DNA from: Pseudomonas sp. KNUC1026 | GTDB lineage: Bacteria; Pseudomonadota; Gammaproteobacteria; Pseudomonadales; Pseudomonadaceae | Length of the DNA stretch: 64,000 nucleotides | Direction: 5' to 3' | Assembly (NCBI RefSeq): GCF_021650705.1 | Contig: NZ_CP087138.1 | Span: 3,348,001 to 3,412,000, forward strand | In this document: positions 41,485 to 52,151 of the stretch, piece by piece | Layout: every line of letters begins with the position of its first letter | Position numbering within the stretch: position 1 is the stretch's first letter | Position numbers and translations under genes: made by a program | Notes under the pieces: generated by a model | The model's input: the letters and a program-made list of their open reading frames with translations, nothing else | Databases searched by the model: none | What the model was told of the DNA's origin: nothing

Positions 41485-43253
41485 ATGACAGCTTGTTTGC
41501 GGCCGATCTGGGCCTTGTGCCTCGCAGTACTACTGGCCGCGTGCGCCAGCTCGCCCTCGTCGCAGCTCGGCGAGCTGCCCCGCACTCCGGACGCCAGCGT
41601 CGAGCAACTGCTGCAGCAGGCCAGTACGGCCAGCAGCCCCGAAGCCGCCGCGCTGCTTCGCCTTTCTGCCGCCGACAAAGCGCTGCAGCAAAAAGACAAC
41701 GCCCGCGCCACCCAGATTCTGGGGCAGGTCGACATCGCGTCGCTCAAACCGGCGCAGCAGGTGTTCGCCAGCACGCTGGTCGCCGAGGCTGCATTGGCAC
41801 GTGGCGACGCGAAAGGCGCCTTGGCCGCTTTGCAACACCCCAGCCTGCAGCACCTGGGTGAATTGCCGATCGACCAGCAGATCCGCACAGGCAAGGTTCA
41901 TGCTCAGGCGTTCGAAGCCGACAACCAGCCGCTGGCTGCGGCACGCGAGCGTATCTTCATCGGCCCGATGCTGAGCCCACAGGACGCGAGCGCCAACAAC
42001 GAGGCCATCTGGGCCTTGATGATGGCCTTGCCCGCTGACCAGCTTCAGCCCACCGGTAACGACGACCTGGCCGGTTGGCAGAGCCTTGCGCTGGCGACCA
42101 AAACCCCGGGCACGCTCGATCAGCAGAAGGCTGCGATCCAGGCCTGGCAGGCGCAACACTCCAACCACCCCGCTGCCCACGCCCTGCCGCAGGCACTTCA
42201 GCAATTGATGGCGCTGAACAGCCAGCCGATCACCAAGATCGCGCTTTATCTGCCGCAACAAGGCCAACTGGCCAGCGTGGCACGCGCCCTGCGCGATGGC
42301 CTCATGGCTGCGCACTTCCAGGCACGCCAGGCTGGCCAGCAGGTTCCTGCCATCGAGGTGTTCGACAGCTCGCGGCTTACCAACATCGACGATTTCTACC
42401 GCCAGGCACAGGCAGCCGGCGCGCAGCTGGTGATCGGCCCGCTGGAGAAGAACCTCGTCAAACAGATCAGCAGCCGCCCGCAACTGCCCATCACTACCCT
42501 TGCACTCAACTACAGCGATTCCGCTCAGGCGGGGCCAGCTCAGCTGTTCCAGTTCGGGCTGGCTGCCGAGGATGAGGCCCACGAAGTCGCTCGCCGCGCG
42601 AAAGCCGACGGCTACACCCGCGCCGTGGCGCTGGTGCCCGAAGGTGAGTTCGGTGACCGTGTGCTCGCCGCCTTCCAGCAGGCCTGGGCTGCCGAAGGCG
42701 GCACGCTGGTGGGCTATGACCATATCGACCAGCCTGTGGCCATGGCAGGCCAGATCGCCCAGTTGCTTCAGGTTCGCCAGTCCGGCAATGGCCAGGGCAC
42801 CCACCGCCAGGACGTCGACTTCGTCTACCTCACCGCCACGCCGCAGCAAGCCCAGCAGATCAAGCCGACCCTGAACTACCAGTTCGCGGCCAACCTGCCG
42901 GTGTACGCCACCTCACACGTCTACAGCGCCAGCGGTGATACCGCGCAGTACAACGACCTGAACGGCGTGCGCTTCTGCGAAACGCCTTGGCTTCTGGACA
43001 ACAACGACCCGTTGCGCCAGGCCGTCGCCAAGCAGTGGCCGCAGGCTGCCGGCAGCCTTGGCCGGCTCTATGCCATGGGTGCCGATGCCTACGCGCTGGC
43101 CTCTCGCCTGGATCAGCTCAAGGCCCTGCCGGACAACCGCCTGCAAGGCGAGTCGGGCAGCCTGAGCATGAATGCCAATCGGCGCATCGAGCGCCAGTTG
43201 CCCTGGGCCGAGTTCAGCAATGGCCAGGTCAACCGGCTGCCGGATACGCCTCG

Positions 43254-43257
<4 letters not shown>
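41485..43257 (+). CDS. lpoA: Penicillin-binding protein activator LpoA
   Basis: A 590-residue outer-membrane lipoprotein that activates the class A synthase PBP1A. The lipobox [10 protein letters not shown] (Cys about 19) follows the signal helix. An N-terminal TPR-like helical domain (about 30-240) is followed by a periplasmic-binding-like domain ([20 protein letters not shown] onward). The ATG at 41485 has AGGA nine bases upstream; the ATG at 41479 is too close to it. Its stop overlaps the yraN start. Confidence 0.92.
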
Positions 43258-44892
<1,635 letters not shown>

Positions 44893-44929
44893 TCAGCAAA
44901 GCTGAACTTCGAAAAATCGATCCGACGTC

Positions 44930-44961
44930 AATGCCAGTCAGCCTAGCTGACTGGCATTTTC
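44930..44961 (+). terminator. Terminator of the lpoA-BON operon
   Basis: Perfect 13-bp stem AATGCCAGTCAGC / GCTGACTGGCATT with a CTA loop, followed by TTCATTTT. It marks the left border of the 45-48.7 kb islet. Confidence 0.9.
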
Positions 44962-45180
44962 ATTTTGGGCAGCGCCTTTTGCTGCCCGCCACTTCTTGCC
45001 TTCTGGAACGAAGGCCCAGTCCATCAAGGTGTTGCATGGACATCCGCCCCCATGTCGCAAAAGGTTGTGGCGCAAAGGCTCGGCTCAATGCCAATTTGGG
45101 ATACGAAAGCGAGCCACCTGCCGCCTATGCTTGGGTCGGCCTCGGCGACGCGAAGGCCACCGATGCAGTGAGGATGGGAA

Positions 45181-46482
45181 ATGGACGAGTCTCAGGAAGT
45201 CGACGAGCAACATCGGATCGCGGCGCACGCCCAACGGCTTTTGGCCAGTGGTGCGCTCGGTAAGTCGCGGCAGACCATTCGCCTTTTCGAGTTTCTTCTC
45301 GAACGATCACTGGTGGCCGCCGCAACCAAGGAGATCGAGATTGCACAGGTGGTGTTCGGTCGATCCACCGACTCCGACCTTTCAGCCGATGCGACGGTTC
45401 GAGTACACATCCACCGGCTAAGGAAGAAACTCGAGGCGGTTCCGGCCGATGAGTACGGTGAGCGGCTTATCCTGCCGCGTGGCGAATATCGCCTGGTTAT
45501 CGTGGGACCTGCCAAGCAGGATCAATATCCTGCCCCTGAGCGCCGCCGCCTCCTTGATTGGCGGTATGTTGCCGCCGCGGTGCTTTTCCTGGCACTCAAC
45601 GCTACGTGCTGGTTTTGGCTGGCAGGGAGGCCAGCCAGTGATTCACGCGCCGAGAGCATTCTCTGGAGTGGCGTGAGCAACAGGCCAACGCCGCTATTGG
45701 TGGTGTCCGGCGATTTTTATGTGTTCGGCGAACAAGGCACTGACGGCTCCATCGCTCGCGTGATCGCTGATCCCGCCATTGCCTCCAGTATGGACCTCAG
45801 CCAATACAAGCAGCGGATGCCCGAGGCCGGCCAGAGGTATATCGATGTAAACGCCTATCACCTGCCAAGCGGGCTCGCATCGGCACTGGTATCGTTGGCA
45901 CCCATCGTGGCAGCAACCAGGCCCGGCCATTCAGGCCAGATCAAGGATGTAACGACATCCCGCTTCACCAATGGGATGCTGAGCGGCAACGATATTGTCT
46001 ATGTCGGTTTGCTCGACACCTTGGGCGATCTTCAAGAGCCGTTCCTTGACCTGTCCGGTTTTTCGCTGTCAGCCAGCGGCGATACCCTTGTAGATCGGGT
46101 GAGCGCAAAGCAATTTCAATCGGATTGGGGCGAGCCCTCTACCGAAAGAATCATGCGCCATGACTATGCGTATCTGGCTCGCTTTCCAGGGCCGGCAGGC
46201 AATCAGATCGTCGTGGTTGCCGGCATCATGGACCCAGGGCTCATAGAGGCCGCGAAGCTGGCATCGGACAGTTCCGAGTTGAGCCGCCTGAAGGCCCGGC
46301 TGGGTAACAGCGAGGCGTTCGAGGCACTGTACGAAGTGCGTACGTTCGGCCCATCGAATGTCTCGGCAGAGTTGGTGACCGCACGGCAGCTGGACGTCAG
46401 CCAGATGTGGCGCGCGCGAGCGGCGCCTCTCAAGAACGAGGCCGTACCGAGCCTGCAAAAGCCTGAAACAGGCGCTCAGTAG
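45181..46482 (+). CDS. Membrane-anchored winged-helix regulator (ToxR/CadC-like architecture)
   Basis: A 433-residue protein. The N-terminal part (about 10-108) is a winged helix of the OmpR/CadC kind: IAQVVFGRSTDSDLSADATV, RVHIHRLRKKLEAV and LILPRGEYRLVI. One membrane helix follows (about 129-148), then a roughly 285-residue domain, presumably periplasmic, that I do not recognise; it may sense a signal. ATG 45181 has AGGA six bases upstream. It is convergent with the nitroreductase gene. TAACGG direct repeats upstream of the hydroxylase gene (48413-48439) are candidate targets (inference). Base composition is less GC-rich than the flanking genes. Confidence 0.8.
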   Translation: MDESQEVDEQHRIAAHAQRLLASGALGKSRQTIRLFEFLLERSLVAAATKEIEIAQVVFGRSTDSDLSADATVRVHIHRLRKKLEAVPADEYGERLILPRGEYRLVIVGPAKQDQYPAPERRRLLDWRYVAAAVLFLALNATCWFWLAGRPASDSRAESILWSGVSNRPTPLLVVSGDFYVFGEQGTDGSIARVIADPAIASSMDLSQYKQRMPEAGQRYIDVNAYHLPSGLASALVSLAPIVAATRPGHSGQIKDVTTSRFTNGMLSGNDIVYVGLLDTLGDLQEPFLDLSGFSLSASGDTLVDRVSAKQFQSDWGEPSTERIMRHDYAYLARFPGPAGNQIVVVAGIMDPGLIEAAKLASDSSELSRLKARLGNSEAFEALYEVRTFGPSNVSAELVTARQLDVSQMWRARAAPLKNEAVPSLQKPETGAQ

Positions 46483-46550
46483 AGAAGCTGAGCGCCTGCA
46501 GGTGTCCGGCAACGGCTGCCAGGCCGATCGGCCAAACAAGGCTCGCTCCC

Positions 46551-47183
46551 CTACACGATCTCCACGAACAGATCTGCCTTGTCACGCCGGACTTTTTCGA
46601 GCTTCACCAACCAGTCGGTTTCGGCATCCCGATAGCCCAGAGCCAGCAGCACGGAGCTGTTCAATCCCTGCTCGGGCAGTTTCAGTAGCGCGTTGACCGC
46701 CTGATTATCGAAGCCCTCCATTGGCGTGGCATCGACGCCAGCCTCCGCCGCCGCCAGCAGTGCAAACCCCAAAGCGATATAGCATTGCCTGGACGCATGG
46801 AAATACTGCTGCTCCCTGCTCATGCCGCCAAAAGAATCGAGCAGCGATAGTCGGTAATCGTCAGTGACGCTGGAAGGCAGATTACGTATTGCGTTGCTGT
46901 ATTCAAAAAAGGCGTTGATCCGCTGAGGCGTGTATTGATCCCAGGCAGCGAAAATCAGCAGGTGGGACGATTGAGTGATTTGCTGCTGGTTGCAGCACAG
47001 CGGCTGCAACTGCGCCTTCAATTCGGGGTTGCTTATGATGATGACCTTGAAAGGTTGCAGCCCCGAGCTGCTGGGGGCGAAGCGGATGGCCTCGAGTATC
47101 GTGTCGATCTTGCGCTGTTCTACCTGGGCGCCGTTATAGCTTTTGGTTGCATAGCGCCAATGGAGCAGGTCGTTCAATGCCAT
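46551..47183 (-). CDS. NAD(P)H-dependent FMN oxidoreductase (nitroreductase family)
   Basis: A 210-residue nitroreductase-fold protein: MALNDLLHWRYATKSYNGAQ with the FMN phosphate-binding RYATKSY, APSSSGLQPFKVIII and the C-terminal LGYRDAETDWLVKLEKVRR. The family reduces nitroaromatics, quinones or enones; the substrate is not predictable here. The ATG at 47183 follows AGGA seven bases upstream. It is 98 bp downstream of the fatty acid hydroxylase gene on the same strand and may be in one transcript with it. Confidence 0.88.
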   Translation of the reverse strand: MALNDLLHWRYATKSYNGAQVEQRKIDTILEAIRFAPSSSGLQPFKVIIISNPELKAQLQPLCCNQQQITQSSHLLIFAAWDQYTPQRINAFFEYSNAIRNLPSSVTDDYRLSLLDSFGGMSREQQYFHASRQCYIALGFALLAAAEAGVDATPMEGFDNQAVNALLKLPEQGLNSSVLLALGYRDAETDWLVKLEKVRRDKADLFVEIV

Positions 47184-47281
47184 GGTGAGATCCTTTGATC
47201 GAACTGAGGCCGCAACGCCTGCGTGCCTCGAGTTCATTGATAAGAACGTGTGCTGATCGTGTTGCAAGCCTGCTTGCCGCA

Positions 47282-48265
47282 CTAGGGATTCGGGCTCTCT
47301 CCATCCTTCAGATGGCGCCAGAAGGTGACGAAGGGATCGATATAGAAGCCCCTCAGGGTTTTATGCGGGTTGTTGTCTCCATACTCTTCGTCGTTGCATC
47401 CCCAACGCCAGGTCTCGCCCTTGCTGGGAAGATAGAGCGTTCCGAACATCCAGTCCCAAAGAGTCAAGATGACCGCGTTGTTCTTGTCCCAGTGGTGAGG
47501 CTCCATGCTGTGGTGGAGGTTGTGCATCACAGGCGCAAGGACGATCCGGTTCAGCCACCCATAAGAGATCGGCATATGCACATGGGAGAACACATCGATC
47601 ACAAAGAAGGCGATATAGGCCGTCGTAGTGACCGCAGCTATCGTGCCGGGATGAATCTCGCTCCCCGTTGCATAGAGCACCAGCCCGGTGAACGCCCCAC
47701 CACAGATGGCCGGAATGATGTTCAGCCCGAAGAACTCGATAGGGTGCTGCCGAAAGAGCGTCCACGGTGTCAGGGTTTCAGCAGTATGGTGGGGTTTGTG
47801 CAGATGCCAGAGCAGCGCATTGGTGTGGCACCAGCGATGCACCCAATATCCGACAAAGTCGACGCTGAGGAAGTAGACCAGAAACTGCACGCACACCAGC
47901 AGCCAGGTCGAAGCAATCAAGGGTTCCCGGGCGCCGAACTCGGCGTTCAGGTAAGCGCCTGCATTGTCAGCAATGGCGATGCCATTGATTGCGATGACGC
48001 CGACCAGAGGAAACCCGAGCAGCAACAGGATGATGCCGTTCCACATGTCGACGCGCGATGAGGCGTGGTCGTACTGGTCTTTAGGGAAAGCTGCATTTTT
48101 CAGAGCGCGCAGGCTCAGCGGGCTTTGCCACTTTTGCGAGATGATGAACATCACCGCGATGACCGTAACGAATAGAGGAAGCCCGAAGGCCCATAGGCTT
48201 ATTATTTCGATTGTAGGCTCATAGAACCCGACAATGGATTCCCAGATGTTTTGCATCGTCATCAT
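47282..48265 (-). CDS. Sterol desaturase / fatty acid hydroxylase family membrane protein
   Basis: A 327-residue polytopic di-iron membrane enzyme. The eight-histidine metal centre is spelled out by HRWCH, HKPHH and HNLHHS in the family order, separated by membrane helices. Such enzymes hydroxylate or desaturate lipids; the substrate is unknown. A GAGG lies five bases before ATG 48265 (a second ATG follows at once). About 150 bp upstream are three TAACGG direct repeats. The gene is part of the islet between the BON and sspB genes. Confidence 0.88.
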   Translation of the reverse strand: MMTMQNIWESIVGFYEPTIEIISLWAFGLPLFVTVIAVMFIISQKWQSPLSLRALKNAAFPKDQYDHASSRVDMWNGIILLLLGFPLVGVIAINGIAIADNAGAYLNAEFGAREPLIASTWLLVCVQFLVYFLSVDFVGYWVHRWCHTNALLWHLHKPHHTAETLTPWTLFRQHPIEFFGLNIIPAICGGAFTGLVLYATGSEIHPGTIAAVTTTAYIAFFVIDVFSHVHMPISYGWLNRIVLAPVMHNLHHSMEPHHWDKNNAVILTLWDWMFGTLYLPSKGETWRWGCNDEEYGDNNPHKTLRGFYIDPFVTFWRHLKDGESPNP

Positions 48266-48678
48266 GAGTGCCTCGCCATTTATTGTCTTGTTATTGTTTT
48301 GAGGCCATGGGTAGCCTCGCTTTTTTCATTGTCTCCGTGCAGGCCCACTTGGACTTTTTTTGAGCGGGCTATAGGGATACTGCTCACCACGCGACACCCG
48401 CCACAAGTTGGATAACGGTTGGTTAACGGTACGTAACGGGTTACCTTCAGCGAACAGTTGGCAGAAAATTGCATACGAATCATATAGATAGATTCGTTAA
48501 GGATACGATCTGGCCAGCCGGGGCGCGCTCAGCAAAACGTTCGCAAAGGCGATCATTCCAGCGTTACTTCCAGGGTTAACGGTGTTCGTTACTTGCAACT
48601 CTGGCCAGGCTCGACGTTGCAGCCTGGAAAATCGTTGTTACCGGGCGAATTCATGGAGGAGCAAAAGCGCAGGCAATA
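48266..48678. other. Non-coding region upstream of the hydroxylase gene
   Basis: About 410 bp with no supportable gene. It should contain the promoter of the leftward hydroxylase gene. Visible features: T-rich stretches near 48290-48360, TAACGG repeats at 48413-48439 and another at 48577-48582 followed by GTTCGTTAC. Composition is distinctly less GC-rich than core genes. The sspB terminator lies at its right edge. Confidence 0.6.
48413..48439. promoter_or_regulatory. Three TAACGG direct repeats (candidate operator)
   Basis: TAACGG at 48413-48418, 48424-48429 and 48434-48439, that is 11 and 10 bp apart, about one helical turn. Tandem direct repeats at this spacing are how OmpR/ToxR-type winged-helix proteins usually bind. 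A fourth copy is at 48577-48582. The link to the regulator at 45181-46482 is inference. Confidence 0.45.
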
Positions 48679-48711
48679 AAAAGTCCGATGCTCGTTTCCA
48701 GGCATCGGACT
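48679..48711 (-). terminator. Terminator of sspA-sspB
   Basis: Hairpin with arms AGTCCGATGC and GCATCGGACT; on the minus strand it is followed by TTTTTATT. It forms the right border of the islet. A 16-bp inverted repeat GTCAGTTTCAACTGAC (48731-48746) lies between it and the sspB stop. Confidence 0.88.
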
Positions 48712-48771
48712 CGGGGATAAAACTCAATGCGTCAGTTTCAACTGACTAGCATCGATCCTGGAGTTGGCTTT

Positions 48772-49200
48772 TCACTTCACCACTTTCAGGCTCGGCTTGC
48801 CGTTGGGGCGAGGCGGCTGGGGTGGGGTTGGCTCGTCATCATCGGAACCTTGCGGCTCATCGCCCGCCACCTGCTCGTCGTCATCAAGCGCGGGCTCCAG
48901 CTCGAACACCATGCCCTGGCCATTCTCACGGGCATAGATGCCCATGATGGCTTCAACCGGCACGAACAGGCTATGGGTAACGCCACCGAAGCTCCCTTCG
49001 AAGCTGACAGCCTTATTGTCCATATGCAGGTGGCGGATTGCTGTAGGTGAAACGTTCAGGACGATCTGGCCGTCGCTGCCGTAGCCTTTGGGCACCTGAA
49101 CCTGGGGATGCTCGGTGGTGACCAGAAGGTGCGGTGTGCACTCGTTGTCGACAATCCACTCATACAGCGCGCGGACCAGATAAGGGCGACTTGAATTCAT
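48772..49200 (-). CDS. sspB: ClpXP protease specificity-enhancing factor SspB
   Basis: A 142-residue adaptor that delivers ssrA-tagged peptides to ClpXP. The folded domain (1-105: RPYLVRALYEWIVDNECTPH and GSDGQIVLNVSPTAIRHL) is followed by a flexible acidic, proline-rich linker. The short C-terminal peptide PSLKVVK docks on the ClpX zinc domain. It lies 14 bp downstream of sspA in the same operon. Confidence 0.95.
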   Translation of the reverse strand: MNSSRPYLVRALYEWIVDNECTPHLLVTTEHPQVQVPKGYGSDGQIVLNVSPTAIRHLHMDNKAVSFEGSFGGVTHSLFVPVEAIMGIYARENGQGMVFELEPALDDDEQVAGDEPQGSDDDEPTPPQPPRPNGKPSLKVVK

Positions 49201-49214
49201 AACGGCTCCAGAAA

Positions 49215-49832
49215 TTAGCGCATTTCTCGCTCAGCTGCGGACAGGCTGGCCCGGAAGGCCTCGCGAGCGAACTGGCGGTCCATATAGTCGAGCAACGGTT
49301 TCGCCGGGCGCGGCAGCTCGATACCCATCACCGGCAAACGCCACAAAATGGGCAGCAGGCAGCAATCCACCAGGCTGAAGTCGTCGCTCAGAAAGAAGGG
49401 CTTGTCGGCGAACAGCGGGGAAACCCCGGTAAGGCTTTCGCGCAGCTGCTTGCGCAGGTCGGCCCTGGCCTTCTCAGGTGTACGGGCATCGAGCAGCGGG
49501 TCGACCAACGAACACCAGTCACGCTGGATACGATGCATCAGCAAGCGGCTGTTGCCGCGTGCAACCGGGTACACCGGCAGCAAAGGTGGGTGAGGGTAAC
49601 GCTCGTCCAGATACTCCATCACCACCGTCGGCTCATACAGCGCGAGGTCGCGATCGACAAGAGTCGGCACCCCACCATAGGGGTTGGCCTCAGCCAGCGC
49701 CGTCGGCAGGCGCCCTGGTACCACATCGATGATTTCGGCACCGACCTGCTTCTCGGCCAGCACGATGCGCACACGGTGAGAATAATGATCTGCAGGGTCG
49801 GAGAAACAGGCTAACCGGTTGGTCGCGCCCAT
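49215..49832 (-). CDS. sspA: Stringent starvation protein A SspA
   Basis: A 205-residue GST-fold protein that binds RNA polymerase and affects stress and virulence genes. It begins [20 protein letters not shown] and has [19 protein letters not shown]; it has no GST activity in characterised cases. The ATG at 49832 has GGAGGG upstream, better than the longer open frame. In the reference pseudomonads I remember, petABC lies between this gene and rpsI; here they are directly adjacent. Confidence 0.95.
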   Translation of the reverse strand: MGATNRLACFSDPADHYSHRVRIVLAEKQVGAEIIDVVPGRLPTALAEANPYGGVPTLVDRDLALYEPTVVMEYLDERYPHPPLLPVYPVARGNSRLLMHRIQRDWCSLVDPLLDARTPEKARADLRKQLRESLTGVSPLFADKPFFLSDDFSLVDCCLLPILWRLPVMGIELPRPAKPLLDYMDRQFAREAFRASLSAAEREMR

Positions 49833-49943
49833 GCGGCCCTCCACGATGAACATTTGAACGAAAGCGCCCTGAGGCGCAGGCAATAACGGCGAATCTTACA
49901 CTATTGCGCGCTCGGCCGCTTCAATGCACCGCCAGCCAGGCCG

Positions 49944-49979
49944 AAAACGCAGAAACCCGGCACGAAGGCCGGGTTTCTG
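49944..49979 (-). terminator. Terminator of rplM-rpsI
   Basis: Perfect 12-bp stem CAGAAACCCGGC / GCCGGGTTTCTG with a 6-base loop, followed on the minus strand by CGTTTTCGG. About 30 bp after the rpsI stop. Confidence 0.85.
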
Positions 49980-50008
49980 TACAAGCCGAAAGGCTCGAAG
50001 GCAGCGAA

Positions 50009-50401
50009 TTAACGCTTGGAGTATTGCGGACGCTTACGCGCTTTACGCAGACCGACCTTCTTACGCTCGACTTCACGGGAGTCGCGGGTGACGTAGCCAG
50101 CAACGCGCAGAGCTTTGCGCAGGGACTCGTCGTACGCCATCAGCGCGCGAGTGATACCGTGACGGATTGCACCGGCCTGGCCGCTTACACCGCCGCCAGC
50201 TACGGTAACGTAGATGTCGAACTTTTCGGTGTTTTCAGTCAGTTCCAGAGGCTGGCGGACCACCATACGAGCGGTCTCGCGACCGAAGAAGGTGTCCAGC
50301 GGACGGTTGTTGATCGAGATCTTGCCAGTGCCTGGGCGCAGGAAGACGCGAGCGGTTGCGGTCTTGCGACGGCCAGTGCCGTAATTTTGAGTCGCCGACA
50401 T
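50009..50401 (-). CDS. rpsI: 30S ribosomal protein S9
   Basis: A 130-residue ribosomal protein whose C-terminal tail reaches the P-site tRNA. It starts [20 protein letters not shown] and ends in the invariant [17 protein letters not shown]. It is 14 bp downstream of rplM, the universal pairing. Confidence 0.98.
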   Translation of the reverse strand: MSATQNYGTGRRKTATARVFLRPGTGKISINNRPLDTFFGRETARMVVRQPLELTENTEKFDIYVTVAGGGVSGQAGAIRHGITRALMAYDESLRKALRVAGYVTRDSREVERKKVGLRKARKRPQYSKR

Positions 50402-50415
50402 AGTGAACTATTCCG

Positions 50416-50845
50416 TTAAATCTTCAGTTCTTGGGGCTGCTGAGCGGTGTGCGGGTGGTTGGCACCTGCGTAGACCTTCAGCTTACGGTACATGTCGCGA
50501 CCCAGCGGGTTCTTCAGGCAGCATGCCTTTGACCGCGGTTTCGATAACACGCTCAGGGGCCTTGTCGATCAACTTCTCGAAGTTGATTTCCTTGATACCG
50601 CCCGGGAAGCCGGAGTGGGAGTAGTACATCTTGTCGGAAGACTTGGCACCAGTGACGCGCACTTGCTCGGCATTGATCACGACGATGTAGTCGCCGGTGT
50701 CAACGTGAGGAGTGTACTCAGCCTTGTGCTTGCCGCGCAGGCGACGTGCGATTTCGGTGGACAGACGACCCAGGGTCTGGCCAGCGGCGTCGACGACGAA
50801 CCAGTCGCGCTTTACTGTTTCCGGTTTAGCAGTAAAAGTTTTCAT
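50416..50845 (-). CDS. rplM: 50S ribosomal protein L13 (one-base frameshift as read)
   Basis: The N-terminal 107 residues are normal ([20 protein letters not shown] to [11 protein letters not shown]). As read, the frame then breaks and would give a protein of 120 residues. Removing one base (the A at 50516) restores [20 protein letters not shown] and [12 protein letters not shown] with a TAA at 50416-50418, total 142 residues, the standard length. L13 is normally essential for growth, so an assembly or sequencing error is far more likely than a mutation. A good promoter lies upstream (50888-50916). Confidence 0.93.
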
Positions 50846-50887
50846 TCTTTATAGCCTCAGGGGCCGCCCTGCAAAAATAGACGGCGG

Positions 50888-50916
50888 AGCTTACTGAATA
50901 GTGCTTGCTTTGACAA
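50888..50916 (-). promoter_or_regulatory. Sigma-70 promoter of rplM-rpsI
   Basis: Minus-strand -35 TTGTCA (50916-50911) and -10 TAAGCT (50893-50888) with a 17-bp spacer. The leader also holds a small hairpin CAGGGCGGCCCCTG directly before the GAGG ribosome-binding site, which could influence translation. Confidence 0.6.
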
Positions 50917-51141
50917 GTCAAAGGCAGCCGAAGCCAGACGCAATTTTGGGGGCTCGGGTCGGTGCGTCGACGTACGGCGTCTCTTACCGGGGGTGCATCA
51001 CTTCCGCCCATAAAGAGCTGGCGAATTATCCGGATTTTTCTGCAAATGGCAAGCCTTGCGCCGGATCACTGGACAACCTTGCGCAAACATAAGACGATCT
51101 GGCCGCAACGTGACCACTATCACCTACAAGAACAATAGCCA

Positions 51142-52139
51142 ATGACCACCCTCTCCCCCACGCTGCGCCGGATCAGCATCCTGGCCACCGACAAGGTTTT
51201 CGCCTCGACCCTGATGCAGGCCAAGGATTTCTTCCACCTGGCGGCCTTGCGCCACAGCCTGCAACTGGACCAGGGCCTCAAGCCCGCCTTCGATATTCTC
51301 CTGTGCAGCCCCGACGGCCATCCGGTGGACACGTTCAGCGGCGTGCGCGTGGACGTCGACGGCGGCCTGGGTGACACCGACGTGATCATCCTGCCCGCGT
51401 TCTGGGAGAGCTTCGAGAAGCTGCTGGAGCGCTACCCGCAAGTGGTGCCCTGGCTGCAAGCCCAGCATGCCCGCGGGGCGGTATTCTGCGGCGAGGCCAG
51501 CGGTGTGTTCTGGCTGGCCGAGGCCGGCCTGCTCGACGACCGCGAAGCCACCACCTACTGGCGCTTCTTCGACAGCTTCAGCCAGCGCTTCCCCAAGGTG
51601 AAGCTCAACCCCGACAAGCACCTGACCGACGCCGGCAACCTGTACTGCGCCGCCGGCATGACGTCGGCCAGCGACCTGTACATTCACCTGATCGAGCGCT
51701 TTTGCGGCTTGCGCGTGGCGCAAGGCGTGGCCCGCGACATTCTCTTCGAGGTGCAGCGCAACTACTCACCGGGGCGCATCGGCTTCGGTGGCCAGAAGCT
51801 GCACCATGACCCGGCGATCCTGCAGATCCAGCATTGGCTGGAAGACCACTATTCGGAGAAATTCCGTTTCGAGGACGTGGCGCGCGACCATGGCATGAGC
51901 ATCCGCAACTTCATGCGGCGCTTCCACACCGCAACCGGCGACAAGCCCCTGCATTACCTGCAACGCCTGCGCATCGAGACAGCCCGCGGCTTGCTCTCGA
52001 CCACCCGGCGCAGCGTCAAGGCGATCAGCTATGAAGTGGGCTACGACGACGCCAGCTTCTTCGCCCGGCTGTTTCGCCAGCACACCGGCCTCACCCCCAC
52101 GCCTACCGCCAGCAACTGATACCGGCGGGCGCGGCCTGA
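51142..52139 (+). CDS. AraC family regulator with DJ-1/PfpI-like domain (GlxA type; C-terminal frameshift as read)
   Basis: An N-terminal glutamine-amidotransferase/PfpI-like domain (about 1-190; ILPAFWESFEKLL and GAVFCGEASGVFWLAEAGLL with the nucleophile-elbow Cys) is joined to an AraC DNA-binding domain (about 225-325; FRFEDVARDHGMSIRNFMRR and AISYEVGYDDASFFARLFR). As read, it stops at 52119 with GLTPTPTASN. One extra C in the run at 52094-52098 gives the conserved ending GLTPHAYRQQ and a stop at 52139, total 332 residues. The inducer is unknown. Convergent with zapE. Confidence 0.85.
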
Positions 52140-52151
52140 GAGGCGATCGGG

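Noticed and set aside
44931..45421. Small open frames between the BON gene and the winged-helix regulator
   Set aside because: They overlap each other and the terminator, and have no conserved features; the region looks like promoter and leader for the regulator.
48280..48483. 67-codon open frame on the minus strand upstream of the hydroxylase gene
   Set aside because: No ribosome-binding site, no family resemblance, and it covers the TAACGG repeats; probably non-coding.
44962..48678. Prophage or transposon as the origin of the islet
   Set aside because: No integrase, transposase, terminal inverted repeats or tRNA target is visible; only the gene content and composition suggest transfer.
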